Source: Vreelandella halophila (lineage in GTDB: Bacteria; Pseudomonadota; Gammaproteobacteria; Pseudomonadales; Oleiphilaceae). From it: DNA of 64,000 nucleotides. A model generated the notes under the pieces. The model searched no databases. It was not told the DNA's origin and saw nothing but the letters and a program-made list of their open reading frames with translations. Shown here piece after piece: positions 53,872 to 64,000 of this stretch. The first letter of the stretch is position 1; each line of letters begins with the position of its first letter. The stretch covers positions 1,210,285-1,274,284 of the forward strand of contig NZ_JACHUZ010000013.1 of the NCBI RefSeq assembly GCF_019903425.1, written 5' to 3'. The translations under genes and the position numbers were made by a program.

Positions 53872-55032
53872 ATGAGCATTAAACGCATGACCGACATGGA
53901 TCTGAAGGGCAAGCGGGTTCTGATCCGGGAGGATCTGAACGTGCCCATCAAGGAGGGTGTGGTGACGGGGGATGCCCGTTTGCGGGCGTCTCTGGAGACG
54001 ATTCGCGCGGCCCGGGATGCCGGTGGGCGTGTAATGCTCATGTCGCACCTGGGGCGCCCGGAGGAGGGAGTGTATTCCGAGGAGGATTCCCTCAAGCCGG
54101 TGGCCAAGCGGCTGGGTGAGCTGTTGGGCCAGGAGGTGCGGGTTCTGGATGACTACCTGGATGGCGTTGAGGTCGCCGAGGGCGAGGTCGTCCTGTGTGA
54201 GAACGTGCGCTTCAACAAGGGCGAGAAGAAGGATGATGAAGCGCTGGCCCGGAAGTACGCGGCGCTGTGCGATGTGTTCGTGATGGATGCGTTCGGCACG
54301 GCGCACCGGGCCCAGGCCTCCACCCATGGTGTGGCGAAGTTTGCGCCGGAGGCCTGCGCCGGCCCGCTGCTGGCGGGGGAGCTGGATGCGCTGACCAAGG
54401 CGCTGGAGCATCCGCAGAAGCCGGTGGTGGCGATTGTGGGTGGCTCCAAGGTCTCTACCAAGCTGACAGTGCTGGAACAGTTGTCGAAGGTGGTGGACAA
54501 GCTGATCGTCGGCGGTGGCATCACTAATACCTTCCTGGCGGCCAGTGGCAAGTCGGTGGGTAAGTCGCTGTGCGAGCATGACATGCTGGATGAGGCCAGG
54601 GCGCTGATGGAGAAGGTCGAGATCGCCCAGCCGACGGATGTTGTTGTGGCCAGTGAGGTCTCGGAGAACGCGCAGGCGACCACTAAGAAGGTGGAGGATG
54701 TCTCAGGGGACGACATGATCCTGGACATTGGTCCGGAAACTTCCGCCGCGCTGGCCCAGGAACTCAAGGGTGCGAAGACCATCATCTGGAACGGCCCGGT
54801 GGGTGTGTTCGAGATCGAGGCGTTCTCCCATGGCACCCGTAAGCTGGGCGATGCCATCGCCAGCAGCGATGCGTTTTCTCTGGCAGGCGGGGGTGATACC
54901 GTATCCGCCATTGATGAATTCGATCTCAGCGACCGGATTTCCTACATCTCGACCGGCGGTGGCGCCTTCCTGGAGTTTGTGGAAGGCAAGACACTGCCTG
55001 CAGTCGCCGTACTCGAGGAACGCGGCGCCTGA
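53872..55032 (+). CDS. pgk: phosphoglycerate kinase
   Basis: 386 aa, full length. [19 protein letters not shown], the [12 protein letters not shown] block and the C-terminal [20 protein letters not shown] nucleotide site are clear. It makes ATP from 1,3-bisphosphoglycerate. It is separated from epd by repeat copy D, and fba follows 37 nt later. Confidence 0.97.
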   Translation: MSIKRMTDMDLKGKRVLIREDLNVPIKEGVVTGDARLRASLETIRAARDAGGRVMLMSHLGRPEEGVYSEEDSLKPVAKRLGELLGQEVRVLDDYLDGVEVAEGEVVLCENVRFNKGEKKDDEALARKYAALCDVFVMDAFGTAHRAQASTHGVAKFAPEACAGPLLAGELDALTKALEHPQKPVVAIVGGSKVSTKLTVLEQLSKVVDKLIVGGGITNTFLAASGKSVGKSLCEHDMLDEARALMEKVEIAQPTDVVVASEVSENAQATTKKVEDVSGDDMILDIGPETSAALAQELKGAKTIIWNGPVGVFEIEAFSHGTRKLGDAIASSDAFSLAGGGDTVSAIDEFDLSDRISYISTGGGAFLEFVEGKTLPAVAVLEERGA

Positions 55033-55069
55033 GCGCCGTTACCCAACCCGACATTAAGGAGAGGCCGAC

Positions 55070-56134
55070 ATGGCACTGATTTCCATGCGACAGCTGCTCG
55101 ACCATGCCGCCGAACACGGTTATGGCGTTCCAGCGTTCAACGTGAACAACCTTGAGCAGATGCGTGCCATCATGATGGCCGCGAACAAGACGGAGAGCCC
55201 GGTGATCGTCCAGGCCTCCGCCGGCGCGCGCAAGTACGCGGGGGCTCCCTTCCTGCGCCGCCTGATGGAAGGCGCCGCGGAGGAGTGGCCGCACATCCCG
55301 ATTGCGGTGCACCAGGACCACGGCACCAGCCCGGCGGTGTGCCAGCGCTCCATCCAGCTTGGGTTCACTTCCGTGATGATGGACGGTTCTCTGGGCGAGG
55401 ACGGCAAGACGCCCATGGATTACGACTACAACATGGGCGTGACCCGCAAGACCGTCGAGATGGCCCATGCCTGCGGCGTGTCCGTGGAAGGCGAGCTGGG
55501 TTGCCTGGGGTCGCTGGAGTCCGGTGAAGCCGGTGAGGAAGACGGCGTGGGCGCCTCCGGCAAGCTCAGCCATGACCAGATGCTGACCGACCCGGAAGAG
55601 GCGGCGCAGTTCGTCAAGGACACCCACTGCGACGCCCTGGCAATCGCCATCGGCACCAGCCATGGCGCTTACAAGTTCACTCGTCCGCCCACGGGCGACA
55701 TCCTGGCCATCGACCGTATCAAGGAGATCCACGCGCGCATCCCGGATACGCACCTGGTGATGCACGGTTCCTCCTCCGTCCCCCAGGAATGGCTGGACAT
55801 CATCAACGAGTACGGTGGTGAGATCCCGGAGACCTATGGCGTACCGGTTGAGGAGATTGCCGAGGGTATCCGCCATGGCGTGCGCAAGGTGAACGTTGAT
55901 ACCGACCTGCGTCTGGCGGCCACCGGTTCCGTGCGCCGCTTCCTGGCCCAGAACCCGGCGGAGTTTGATCCGCGCAAGTTCATGAAGGAAGCGCTGGCCG
56001 GCATGTACGATGTCTGCGTCAAGCGCTATGAGGCTTTTGGCACAGCGGGGAACGCCAGCAAGATCACCCCGATCAAGCTTGAGGACATGGTCAGCCGCTA
56101 CGACAGCGGGGAGCTTGACCCGAAAGTCAACTGA
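55070..56134 (+). CDS. fba: class II fructose-1,6-bisphosphate aldolase
   Basis: 354 aa zinc aldolase of the CbbA-like group. [17 protein letters not shown], the zinc site in [13 protein letters not shown], and [21 protein letters not shown] are typical. The ATG follows GGAGAGG. It ends the tkt-epd-pgk-fba run. Confidence 0.95.
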   Translation: MALISMRQLLDHAAEHGYGVPAFNVNNLEQMRAIMMAANKTESPVIVQASAGARKYAGAPFLRRLMEGAAEEWPHIPIAVHQDHGTSPAVCQRSIQLGFTSVMMDGSLGEDGKTPMDYDYNMGVTRKTVEMAHACGVSVEGELGCLGSLESGEAGEEDGVGASGKLSHDQMLTDPEEAAQFVKDTHCDALAIAIGTSHGAYKFTRPPTGDILAIDRIKEIHARIPDTHLVMHGSSSVPQEWLDIINEYGGEIPETYGVPVEEIAEGIRHGVRKVNVDTDLRLAATGSVRRFLAQNPAEFDPRKFMKEALAGMYDVCVKRYEAFGTAGNASKITPIKLEDMVSRYDSGELDPKVN

Positions 56135-56167
56135 TCGATGACGTTAATGCTACAAAGCCGGGTGTGA

Positions 56168-58021
56168 ATGGCGTCACTATCTGGTTTAGGCTTTATCCAT
56201 GCTTACAGTGCATGGAATCCGCCCAACCAGATTGTGGCGCTGCTCATCCTGGCGGCGTTCGTCCTCGTGGCGGTACCCGCCAGCGGGAGCCCGGACATCC
56301 GTGAGCATTATCGGCTGCCGCTCGAGGGTGAACTCCAGTTTCTGGAGGATCCGGGGGCCAGTCAGGGCCTGGAGGACGTGCGCGGGCGTGACGACTGGCG
56401 GCAGCTTGATGGCCGCACCTTCAACCGTGGCTACTCGGATTCCGCATGGTGGCTGCGGGTCAGCCTCACCAATGGTGGGAATACGGGGCTGGAGCGGTTC
56501 TTCTCTGTTGGCTATCCCGTTCTGGGCGATGTAAGGGTCTATGCGCTGGCCGACGGCGAGCTGCGCAACTCCTGGCAGTTGGGCCATGATCACCCCTACA
56601 GTCAGCGCCCCGTGGATCACCGCTTTTTTGTGGTGCCCCTTGAGTGGGCACCGCATGAAACACTGGATGTCTACGTGCGCGTCCGTACCGACAGTTCTGT
56701 CCAGGTTCCCGTGACCCTCTGGGACCGCGAAACCTTCCGCAGTCACGACATTACCGCCAATATCCTCCAGGGCATCTACTTCGGTGCCTTCCTGGTGATC
56801 GGCGTTTACAACCTGCTGCTGTTCTTTGCCCTGGGCGAGCGCAACTATCTGTATTACGTTGGTTTCGTTTTCAGTATTGCCCTGTTGATGGCCTCGCTCA
56901 CCGGTTACGGCTTCCAGTATCTGTGGCCAGGTGCCACTGAGTGGAACGATCAGGCGATTCTGATCTTCATCAGCGGTGTTCTTGGCTTCGCCGGTCTGTT
57001 CGCGCGGCGCTTTCTGGAACTGAATCGCCTGTCTCCCTGGCTGAATGGCTTTGCCGTGCTGGTTATCGCGGCAAGCGGTATCTGTGCGGTTCTGTCGTTC
57101 TTCCTGAGCTATTTTGTGCTGATCTCAGTGCTGATCCCCCTTGTGGTGCTCGGTTGCATGGTGGCTTTTGCAGGCGGTGTCTATGCCTGGTCCCAGGGCC
57201 AGACCACCGCCAAGTATTACGTCATGGCCTGGTCGTTCGTGCTGGCCGGAGGCGCTATCCTGGCGCTTTCCAAGGGGGGAGTGCTGCCATCGAATTTCTT
57301 CACCGATCACGCCGCCCAGCTGGGCTCCATCATCGAGGTGGTACTGCTTTCGTTCGCACTGGCCCAGCGGATCAACGTTGAGCGTCAGCTCCGCTATCAG
57401 GCCCAGTCCGAGACCCTGGAAACCGCGTGGCGGCTTAACCGGGAACTGGAAGACCGGGTCCGGGAGCGCACCCAGGAGCTGGAGGAACTCAACCAGAAGC
57501 TCAACGAGCTGAGTGTTACCGATGGGCTGACAGGGCTGCGCAACCGCCGCTTTCTGGATGAGCAGCTGCGCCAGGAAGTGGACCGGGCGCGGCGCAGTGG
57601 GCGGTCCATGGCCGTAGCCATGCTGGACATCGATCACTTCAAGCCGGTCAACGACACCTATGGCCATCAGACCGGAGATGAATGGCTGAAGATGGTGGGC
57701 GAGATCATCCACGCCAACCTGCGCTCACCCCAGGACACGGCGGCCCGTTATGGCGGCGAGGAATTCGCCATGATCCTGCCCGAGACGGATGAGGAGGGGG
57801 CTATGCGCGTTCTGGAGCGGATCCGTCAGGAGGTGGCCGCAGCGTCGGTGTCCTACGACGGGGTCACACTGCAAATGACGCTGAGCGGTGGCGTCACCAT
57901 CCAGCGCGATGCCGAGGCCGTCACGCCTGAACAGCTTCTGGCTGAGGCGGACGGGGCATTGTATCGCGCCAAGTCCGCAGGGCGGGATCAGCTCTGTGTC
58001 TACAGACCTTTTGCCCTCTGA
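56168..58021 (+). CDS. 7TMR-DISM membrane receptor with GGDEF diguanylate cyclase domain
   Basis: 617 aa. Signal peptide, periplasmic sensor of the 7TMR-DISMED2 kind (about 40-185, SAWWLRVSLTNGGN), seven membrane segments (about 200-400), a coiled coil (RVRERTQELEELNQKLNELS), and a GGDEF domain with RYGGEEFAMI, the active GGEEF form. The position five residues upstream that forms the inhibitory RxxD site reads SPQD, so product inhibition may be absent. It should make cyclic di-GMP in response to an external signal. Confidence 0.92.
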   Translation: MASLSGLGFIHAYSAWNPPNQIVALLILAAFVLVAVPASGSPDIREHYRLPLEGELQFLEDPGASQGLEDVRGRDDWRQLDGRTFNRGYSDSAWWLRVSLTNGGNTGLERFFSVGYPVLGDVRVYALADGELRNSWQLGHDHPYSQRPVDHRFFVVPLEWAPHETLDVYVRVRTDSSVQVPVTLWDRETFRSHDITANILQGIYFGAFLVIGVYNLLLFFALGERNYLYYVGFVFSIALLMASLTGYGFQYLWPGATEWNDQAILIFISGVLGFAGLFARRFLELNRLSPWLNGFAVLVIAASGICAVLSFFLSYFVLISVLIPLVVLGCMVAFAGGVYAWSQGQTTAKYYVMAWSFVLAGGAILALSKGGVLPSNFFTDHAAQLGSIIEVVLLSFALAQRINVERQLRYQAQSETLETAWRLNRELEDRVRERTQELEELNQKLNELSVTDGLTGLRNRRFLDEQLRQEVDRARRSGRSMAVAMLDIDHFKPVNDTYGHQTGDEWLKMVGEIIHANLRSPQDTAARYGGEEFAMILPETDEEGAMRVLERIRQEVAAASVSYDGVTLQMTLSGGVTIQRDAEAVTPEQLLAEADGALYRAKSAGRDQLCVYRPFAL

Positions 58022-59067
58022 TCTTCGGGATGCTTGAAGTCGCGGATGAAGATGCCCCAGAAGGCGGTGAACAGGGCCGCGATCAGGGGCCCGATCACAA
58101 AGCCGTTGATTCCGAAAAGGATCAGCCCGCCCAGGGTTGAGAGCAGCACCATGTAGTCCGGCAGCTTGGTGTCGCGCCCGACCAGAACCGGGCGCAGCAG
58201 GTTGTCGATCAGCCCGATGACCACGGTTCCGAACAGCACCAGCACAATGGACTGGATCCAGTTGCCGATGGCGAACAGGTAGATGGCCGCCGGTAACCAG
58301 ATGAGGCCGGCGCCCACCGCCGGAATCAGCGACAGAACGCCCATGACCACACCCCACAGCACCGCCGCCGGCAGCGACAGGGCCCAGAAGATGAAGCCGC
58401 CGAGAAGCCCCTGGATGGCGGCGATGACCACGTTGCCCTTGATGGTGGCGCGGGTGACCTCCGCGAACTTGCCGAGCAGCAGCTGTTCGCGCTCCCGGCT
58501 CAGCGGCACGGCCTGGCCGATAAGGTCGCGCAGGTAGTCGCCATCGCGCAGCAGGAAGAACGCCAGATAGAGCATTACCCCGAAGTGGATGAAGAAGCGC
58601 GCGGTGTTCTGCCCGATGTTCAGCGCCGACTGGGCAAAGAACTGCCCACCCTGCATGACCGCGTTGACCGCGCGCTCGCGCAGGGACTCGATATCCACCC
58701 CGAAGGATTCCAGGGCCGTGCCCACGAAGGGGACGGTCTCGCCAATACGGTCCATGAAGGCCCGTGGGTCGATTTCCCCGGCCTGGATCTGCTGGTACAG
58801 GTTGACGCCTTCATACACAAAGGAGGCAGCCACAAACAGTGTCGGCAGGATCACAATGGTCAGGCAGAACCCGAGCGTGGCCAGTGCCGTGAGATTCGGC
58901 CGTTCGCCCCACAGCCGTGTAAAATACCGCTGCGCCGGGAAGAAGATGATCGCGATGGCGCAGGCCCAGAAGATGGCGCCGAAAAACGGCTGCATCAGGT
59001 ACAGGAAAAGCGCGGTGACAATGAGTAGAAGGAACAGGAAACTGCGCTGTTCGAGGCGTGCCTGCAT
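58000..59067 (-). CDS. AI-2E/PerM-type family permease
   Basis: 355 aa from the ATG at 59067 (AAGGG upstream); the longer open frame overlaps yigZ on the other strand. Eight or so membrane segments, with the family pattern VLWGVVMGVLSLIPAVGAGL and LLRPVLVGRDTKLPDYMVLL near the end. Members include TqsA, PerM and Na+/H+ antiporter-like carriers; the substrate is unknown. Its 3' end overlaps the diguanylate cyclase gene by 22 nt. Confidence 0.87.
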   Translation of the reverse strand: MQARLEQRSFLFLLLIVTALFLYLMQPFFGAIFWACAIAIIFFPAQRYFTRLWGERPNLTALATLGFCLTIVILPTLFVAASFVYEGVNLYQQIQAGEIDPRAFMDRIGETVPFVGTALESFGVDIESLRERAVNAVMQGGQFFAQSALNIGQNTARFFIHFGVMLYLAFFLLRDGDYLRDLIGQAVPLSREREQLLLGKFAEVTRATIKGNVVIAAIQGLLGGFIFWALSLPAAVLWGVVMGVLSLIPAVGAGLIWLPAAIYLFAIGNWIQSIVLVLFGTVVIGLIDNLLRPVLVGRDTKLPDYMVLLSTLGGLILFGINGFVIGPLIAALFTAFWGIFIRDFKHPEDQRAKGL

Positions 59068-59115
59068 GGTGTGGACCCTTCCCGGATTGATCAGATGCAG
59101 AGGATACTGCGGCCC

Positions 59116-59739
59116 ATGACCGATGCACAAACCAGTGGCGTTATCTGGCCGGTTCCCGCCGGTGAAGCGGAGGTGGAAACACAGGTCCGCAAGAGCCGCT
59201 TCATCGCCAGGGCGGCCCCGGCTGCCAGCCGTGAGGAGGCGCTGGCAGTGGTCGAGCGGGCTCGGCAGGATCACCCCGAGGCCCGTCACCACTGCTGGGC
59301 CTATGTAATCGGGGCGCCCGGCAGGGCCACCAGTGCCGCCATGAATGACGATGGGGAACCTTCCGGCACGGCGGGCAGGCCCATTCTCAATGTGATTGAG
59401 CACAAGGGGATCGGGGATGTGGCCGTGGTCGTCATCCGCTACTTCGGCGGTGTGAAGCTGGGCGCGGGCGGGCTGGTGCGTGCGTATGCCGGAGCCGCCG
59501 AGGCTGTGCTCTCGTCGCTGGCGCTCGACCAGCGCGAGCCCCGTGTGAGCCTTCAGCTTGAGGCCGGATTTGCGGACGAACAGCCCCTGCGGCTGGAGCT
59601 GGAACGGCTGGGGGGTGAGCTGGAGTCCATTGAGTACGGGCAGGGTGTTTCGGTGCGGGTCTCGGTGCCGGCCGCTGCGTGGGATACCATCAGCTCATGG
59701 GCCGCCGCGCGAGGCCTGGAAGTCACGGCAGGAACCTAG
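59116..59739 (+). CDS. yigZ: YigZ/IMPACT-family protein
   Basis: 207 aa from the ATG at 59116. N-terminal UPF0029 domain with KSRFIARAAPAASREEALA, HCWAYVIGAPGR and the signature GEPSGTAGRPILNVIEHKGI plus VVVIRYFGGVKLGAGGLVRAY; C-terminal DUF1949 domain. Related to eukaryotic IMPACT, which acts on translation control; the bacterial role is unclear. Confidence 0.9.
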   Translation: MTDAQTSGVIWPVPAGEAEVETQVRKSRFIARAAPAASREEALAVVERARQDHPEARHHCWAYVIGAPGRATSAAMNDDGEPSGTAGRPILNVIEHKGIGDVAVVVIRYFGGVKLGAGGLVRAYAGAAEAVLSSLALDQREPRVSLQLEAGFADEQPLRLELERLGGELESIEYGQGVSVRVSVPAAAWDTISSWAAARGLEVTAGT

Positions 59740-60395
59740 AAACGAAGCTGGGCACCGATACCCTGTGCCGTGAGGTAGACATCTGTTTCCACCTCTACCG
59801 CCGCCTGCCCGATACCGATCACACTGGATTCGCCCATGGTCCGGGGGAAGGTCCAGAGCTTGATTTCATTGACCAGCATCCCGGTGAGAGCCACCTGCAG
59901 CGCGTCATCATGGCGGCCATCCTCCTCGGCAATGGCGTGATAGGCGCCGCCATTGACGATCAGCGACCCCAGACGTCCGCGCCACCCCGTGCGGCTCTGT
60001 TCCGCCCGGGCCAGCGCCCTGGCGTTGCGGCGGGCGTCCTCCAGCGCGCCGGGAGCCTCGCGATCAATGGCATGGTGTTCCCGGTAGGCCGCCAGGTGGG
60101 GCGGCGCCTTGATGATGGTATCCAACAGACCGAGTGTTGAGGTGATCGCGCGCACACGCCCGTCGTACTCATCCGCGTCCGTGTCGGCGCTGGCACTGGA
60201 CAGGGCACTGAACGCAGCGGAACCGGCAAAGAACAGGCTCCAGCGCTGGCGCCATGTCTGTGCGCTGTCCAGCCCTTCCGCCATGACCCGGTCCAGGGCC
60301 TGCCAGTCCGGTTGTTGCTGGGCACCAAGGGGTGGAGCTGTGGCTGCCGCCGCCAGTACAGTGGCTGTCATCAGCAGGCGTTGTGAAAGGCCCAT
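59736..60395 (-). CDS. exported protein of unknown function
   Basis: 219 aa. Signal peptide (LLMTATVLAAAATAPPLGA) followed by a mostly helical domain and a more hydrophobic segment around 35-50 (QRWSLFFAGSAAFSALSSAS), ending in a strand-like stretch with C-terminal Phe (YLTAQGIGAQLRF). No family recognised. Convergent with yigZ, overlapping by 4 nt. Confidence 0.65.
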   Translation of the reverse strand: MGLSQRLLMTATVLAAAATAPPLGAQQQPDWQALDRVMAEGLDSAQTWRQRWSLFFAGSAAFSALSSASADTDADEYDGRVRAITSTLGLLDTIIKAPPHLAAYREHHAIDREAPGALEDARRNARALARAEQSRTGWRGRLGSLIVNGGAYHAIAEEDGRHDDALQVALTGMLVNEIKLWTFPRTMGESSVIGIGQAAVEVETDVYLTAQGIGAQLRF

Positions 60396-60557
60396 GGAAC
60401 CTCCGGATCAGGTCGGACTGCAGGTGAATGCCGCATTGTGGAGAAGTACTTTCCACGATGATGTGACGGGCTGCACCGAACCGGCGTTTCTTGCTATCGA
60501 TCAATGCGCTCCGGTATCCTCCTTCGCAATGTCCAGCCCTTGGAGCACCCCCAACTG

Positions 60558-62858
60558 ATGCTGCCTGCCGTTCTCTCCGGATTCATACTGGCGCTGTTTG
60601 CCCCCCTGATCTGCAGGGTAGCCGGTGACCGGTGTGGCTGGGTGTTCGCGCTGTTGCCGGCGATGCTTTTCGTTTACTTTGCCGGCCTGCTTCCGGAAGT
60701 CATGGCAAACGGCGCCCAGGTGGTGCGCTATCCATGGTTCCCGGCCATGGAGATCAACCTGGACTTCCTGATTGATGGCCTGTCGCTGATGTTCGCCCTG
60801 CTGATCAGCGGTATCGGCACCTTCATCCTCATCTATGCCGGCGGGTACCTGAAGGGCCACCCCTATCTGGGGCGCTTTTACGTGGTCATGCTCAGTTTCA
60901 TGGCCTCCATGCTGGGGCTGGTGCTTTCGGACAACCTGGTGACGCTCTTCGTGTTCTGGGAGCTGACCAGCATCACCTCCTACCTGCTCATCGGTTTTGA
61001 CCACGAGGACGTCAAGGCCCGGGCCAGCGCCCTTCAGGGCCTGTTCGTGACGGTCGCTGGCGGGCTGGCACTGATGGCCGGGCTCATCATGCTGGGGACC
61101 GTGGCCGGGTCATACTCACTGAGCGGGGTGCTTGCCTCGGATGCGGATCTGATCGGGCACGAGTGGGCGGTGCCCATGCTGTTGTGCATCCTGGCCGGAG
61201 CGTTCACCAAGTCGGCCCAGGTGCCGTTCCATTTCTGGCTGCCCAACGCCATGGCCGCGCCCACGCCGGTTTCGGCGTTCCTGCATTCGGCCACCATGGT
61301 CAAGGCCGGGGTCTATCTGCTGGCGCGGCTGAACCCGGCGCTGGGCGAGGCTGAGCTGTGGACGCTGCTGCTCAGCCTCTTCGGCGGCCTGACCATGTTC
61401 ACTGGTGCCTTCATGGCCATCACCCACACCGGGGCAAAGAAGGTTCTGGCCTATTCCACCATCATGGCGCTGGGCACCCTGGTGATGCTGATTGGCATCG
61501 GCACCCACTACGCGCTGGTGGCGTTCGCGACCTTCCTGGTGGCGCATTCGCTGTACAAGGGCGCACTCTTCATGATTGCCGGCATTCTTGATCACGAGAC
61601 CGGCACCAAGGATGTGGCTGAGATGGGCGGCCTGGCACCACTGATGCCGGTAACGGCGGTGGCTGCGGCAGTGGCGGCGCTGTCGCTGGCGGGGCTGCCA
61701 CCACTGCTTGGGTTTGTGGGCAAGGAGCTGATGTTCGAGGCGGTACTTGATGCCCCCGCCTGGCAGATGCTGCTGCCATTGCTGGCGGTGGGTGCGGGAA
61801 TCGGTGTGATGGTCGCGGCGGGTATCATCGCAATCAAACCCTTCTACGGGCAGCGCCAGGAGACGCCGAAACACCCCCATGAGGCGCCGGTTTCCATGCT
61901 GGCGGGGCCGGTGGTGCTGGCGGGGCTGTCGCTGTTGTTCGGTGTGGCCCTGTTCATTCCGGAACAGACCCTGGTTGCGCCGGTGGTTGCCTCCCTGGGC
62001 GGGACCGCGGAGAAAGTGCATCTGGCGCTCTGGCACGGCATCAACATGCCACTGATCCTGTCCCTGGCCTGTCTGGTTGTGGCTGCAGTGATTCTTCGCT
62101 ATTGGGGCCGTCTCCAGCCGCAGCTGGATGTCCTGCGTGAGGGTCTTGGCCGCTTTGGCCCCGAGGCGGGCTACTTCCGGATCATGGAGTGGCTCACCCG
62201 CATTGCCACCTGGCAGACGCGGGTGCTGCAGAATGGCACCATGGGCAACTACATGATCACACTGGCACTGACCACAGTCGGGATCACCGGCTTCACACTG
62301 ATCACCCAGTACGGGGTGCCTTTGCGCCTGCCGGTGCCGGATTCTGGGTTCGCGGCCGGTATTGCCCTCCTGATGGTGGTGTCCGCCTTCTTCGCCACGG
62401 GGACCATATCGCGGCTTGGGTCCGTGGCCGCCATGAGTATCGTCGGGTTTTCCGTGGCACTCATATTCATTCTTTTCAGCGCGCCCGATCTGGGCATCAC
62501 CCAGATTCTGGTTGAGACCCTGACGGTGATCCTGCTGGTCCTGGTGCTGTTCCGGCTGCCCGGTTTCACGCGCATGTCCTCACCCCTGGAACGCTGGCGC
62601 GACATCATCGTGGCCGTTCTGGTGGGTGCTCTCATGACGGTACTGATCCTGGCGGCTACCGAGGTCCAGTTCTTTGAACCCATTTCGGCCGAGCACGTGG
62701 CCCGCAGTGTCACGGATGGCCACGGCCGCAACATTGTCAATGTGATCCTGGTGGACTTCCGGGCCCTGGATACCCTGGGCGAAATGTTCGTACTGGCCCT
62801 GGCTGCCGTTGGTGTCTACTCCATGATCCGGCTCAAGGCGGAGGATCAGACAGCATGA
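60558..62858 (+). CDS. mrpA: Na+/H+ antiporter subunit A (MrpA/MnhA)
   Basis: 766 aa from the ATG at 60558; an ATG at 60504 lacks a ribosome-binding site. NuoL-like core with [51 protein letters not shown] and the functional Lys/His residues; C-terminal MrpB/NuoJ-like domain ([20 protein letters not shown]). Mrp complexes exchange sodium for protons and support growth at high pH or salinity. mrpB overlaps its stop. Confidence 0.93.
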   Translation: MLPAVLSGFILALFAPLICRVAGDRCGWVFALLPAMLFVYFAGLLPEVMANGAQVVRYPWFPAMEINLDFLIDGLSLMFALLISGIGTFILIYAGGYLKGHPYLGRFYVVMLSFMASMLGLVLSDNLVTLFVFWELTSITSYLLIGFDHEDVKARASALQGLFVTVAGGLALMAGLIMLGTVAGSYSLSGVLASDADLIGHEWAVPMLLCILAGAFTKSAQVPFHFWLPNAMAAPTPVSAFLHSATMVKAGVYLLARLNPALGEAELWTLLLSLFGGLTMFTGAFMAITHTGAKKVLAYSTIMALGTLVMLIGIGTHYALVAFATFLVAHSLYKGALFMIAGILDHETGTKDVAEMGGLAPLMPVTAVAAAVAALSLAGLPPLLGFVGKELMFEAVLDAPAWQMLLPLLAVGAGIGVMVAAGIIAIKPFYGQRQETPKHPHEAPVSMLAGPVVLAGLSLLFGVALFIPEQTLVAPVVASLGGTAEKVHLALWHGINMPLILSLACLVVAAVILRYWGRLQPQLDVLREGLGRFGPEAGYFRIMEWLTRIATWQTRVLQNGTMGNYMITLALTTVGITGFTLITQYGVPLRLPVPDSGFAAGIALLMVVSAFFATGTISRLGSVAAMSIVGFSVALIFILFSAPDLGITQILVETLTVILLVLVLFRLPGFTRMSSPLERWRDIIVAVLVGALMTVLILAATEVQFFEPISAEHVARSVTDGHGRNIVNVILVDFRALDTLGEMFVLALAAVGVYSMIRLKAEDQTA

Positions 62859-63292
62859 GGGAAGCCAATACACTGATTCTTCGAACGGCGGCGCTGGTCC
62901 TGGTGCCCATGCAGTTGCTGTTCTCGGTTTTTCTGCTTCTCCGTGGCCACGACGAGCCCGGTGGTGGATTCATCGCCGGGCTGGTGGCTTCGGGGGCCGT
63001 GGTGCTGTTCCTGTTCTCGTATGGGGTCAGCGCCACGCGCGAGCTTTTGCGAGTGGATCCGCGTGATTTTCTGGGGGTCGGGCTGCTCATCGGCCTGGCC
63101 TCGATCCTCCCCTCGCTGGTGCTGGGCCAGCCGGCCATGACTGCACAGTGGTGGGAGATTCCGCTGCCCGGTGGCGGCTACTACAAGTTCTCGACGCCGC
63201 TGATTTTCGATGTCGGCGTCTATCTGACCGTGATCGGTTCCATTCTCACCATGGTGGTGGGCCTGTCCGAATCGGAGGAATCCGATGCCTGA
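62855..63292 (+). CDS. mrpB: Na+/H+ antiporter subunit B (MrpB/MnhB)
   Basis: 145 aa, four membrane segments. [20 protein letters not shown] and the end [20 protein letters not shown] are the MrpB signatures. Its ATG overlaps the mrpA stop (ATGA), so the subunits are made in step. Confidence 0.94.
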   Translation: MREANTLILRTAALVLVPMQLLFSVFLLLRGHDEPGGGFIAGLVASGAVVLFLFSYGVSATRELLRVDPRDFLGVGLLIGLASILPSLVLGQPAMTAQWWEIPLPGGGYYKFSTPLIFDVGVYLTVIGSILTMVVGLSESEESDA

Positions 63293-63307
63293 GTGCGGAG
63301 GCTGCTG

Positions 63308-63655
63308 ATGGAAACACTGATGGCCTATATCGTGGGCGCGATGTTCGCTGCCGCGGTGTACATGATGCTGCGCCGTTCCATCGTCAAGCTGGTGATTGGC
63401 CTCATGCTGCTGAGCAATGCGGCCAACCTGCTGATATTCACGGTGGCAGGCATGCGCCAGGGGGCGCCGCCACTGGTCCCGGAAGGGGCGGAGGTGCCGG
63501 CTTCGGCGGTTGCCGACCCGCTGCCACAGGCGTTGATCCTGACCGCCATTGTTATCGCCTTCGGCGTGCTGGCGTTCTCTGTAGTGCTTATCCACCGCGC
63601 CTATGAGGTGGTCGGTACGGATGACCTGGACCGGATGAAGGATACCGATACCTGA
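63308..63655 (+). CDS. mrpC: Na+/H+ antiporter subunit C (MrpC/MnhC)
   Basis: 115 aa from the ATG at 63308 (GGAGG upstream), three membrane segments, NuoK-like. [20 protein letters not shown] and [20 protein letters not shown] are the MrpC/NuoK blocks. Its stop overlaps the mrpD start (TGATG). Confidence 0.94.
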   Translation: METLMAYIVGAMFAAAVYMMLRRSIVKLVIGLMLLSNAANLLIFTVAGMRQGAPPLVPEGAEVPASAVADPLPQALILTAIVIAFGVLAFSVVLIHRAYEVVGTDDLDRMKDTDT

Positions 63656-64000
63656 TGTCCCTGGCTGTTGCTCCCATTCTGGTCCCGCTTCTTTTCGGGG
63701 CCCTGTCACTGGCGCTGTGGCGCTACCGTATCGCCCAGCGGGTGCTGGGGCTGGTGGGTACCCTGACGCTGCTGGCCGTTTCCATACGCCTGCTCCAGGT
63801 GGTGCACGCGGAGGGTATGGTGGTGCTGCACATGGGCGGCTGGGCAGCGCCGCTTGGCATCACCCTCGCTGTGGATATGCTTGGCGCGATCATGGTGGTG
63901 CTCACGGGCATTACCGGCCTTGCGATCGCGTTGTTCTCCATGGGCGACACCCCCGAGCGCCACGAGCATTTTGGCTATTACCCGTTGATGCACCTGCTGC
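63655..64000 (+). CDS. mrpD: Na+/H+ antiporter subunit D (MrpD/MnhD), truncated by window end
   Basis: The first 115 residues are visible. Hydrophobic N-terminus ([20 protein letters not shown]) and VDMLGAIMVVLTGITGLAIA, as in NuoM/NuoN-like MrpD. Overlaps the mrpC stop. The rest of the operon (E, F, G) is expected to the right of the window. Confidence 0.88.
   Translation, partial: MSLAVAPILVPLLFGALSLALWRYRIAQRVLGLVGTLTLLAVSIRLLQVVHAEGMVVLHMGGWAAPLGITLAVDMLGAIMVVLTGITGLAIALFSMGDTPERHEHFGYYPLMHLL

Overview
The window looks like chromosomal DNA of a GC-rich Gammaproteobacterium, probably a marine or salt-tolerant one. Reasons are the acidic proteins, an Mrp-type Na+/H+ antiporter operon, a sufBCDSATE operon, prkA-yeaH-spoVR, and interspersed GC-rich palindromes. 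I cannot name the genus from sequence alone. No rRNA, tRNA or CRISPR array was seen.

Layout. 1-5.7 kb (minus): a catabolic-looking cluster with two FMN/Fe-S/FAD oxidoreductases, an EamA exporter, an NTF2-like protein and an Asp/Glu racemase-like protein, with two candidate sigma-54 promoters. 5.8-10.3 kb: a YkgJ protein, a TraF-like outer-membrane protein, a lipoprotein plus FlgT-like pair, and a FitAB toxin-antitoxin module with a palindromic operator. 10.3-17 kb (minus): sufB-C-D-S-A-T-E behind a sigma-70 promoter overlapped by an IscR type-1-like box. 17-22 kb: a tRNA-binding protein, an MFS carrier, three outer-membrane barrels and a helical protein of unknown role. 22-27 kb (minus): prkA-yeaH-spoVR. 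27.5-33.2 kb: ilvD, yjbQ, yihY, a chemoreceptor remnant, a periplasmic binding protein and an unknown membrane protein.

33.3-39 kb is a visibly AT-rich island and the most interesting part. It holds three small precursor genes with double-glycine type leaders (class II microcin-like), each followed by a hairpin and by small membrane proteins that could be immunity proteins. One of these is a paralogue interrupted by an in-frame stop. All three precursors share an upstream control region: a CRP-type dyad about 60 bp before the putative start of transcription, CAAGTA direct repeats around the -35, and a perfectly kept TGACCGGTCA dyad in the leader. A truncated TolC-like gene and a complete IS5-family element (TTAG duplication) lie inside. 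No peptidase-ABC exporter is present.

39-64 kb: an M16 peptidase, bioA-rsmE-DUF445, a methionine-cycle operon (sahR-like regulator, metK, ahcY, metF) whose regulator gene shares a palindrome with a divergent tkt-epd-pgk-fba run, a GGDEF protein, an AI-2E/PerM-type permease, yigZ, and mrpABCD running off the end.

Two repeat families run through the intergenic spaces. One is a REP-like GAGCGAGCC/GGCTCGCTC palindrome (seven loci). The other is a family of about 92-110 nt with four copies that share a core but have different yet always self-complementary arms and two covarying inner hairpins, which suggests a conserved three-way-junction fold.
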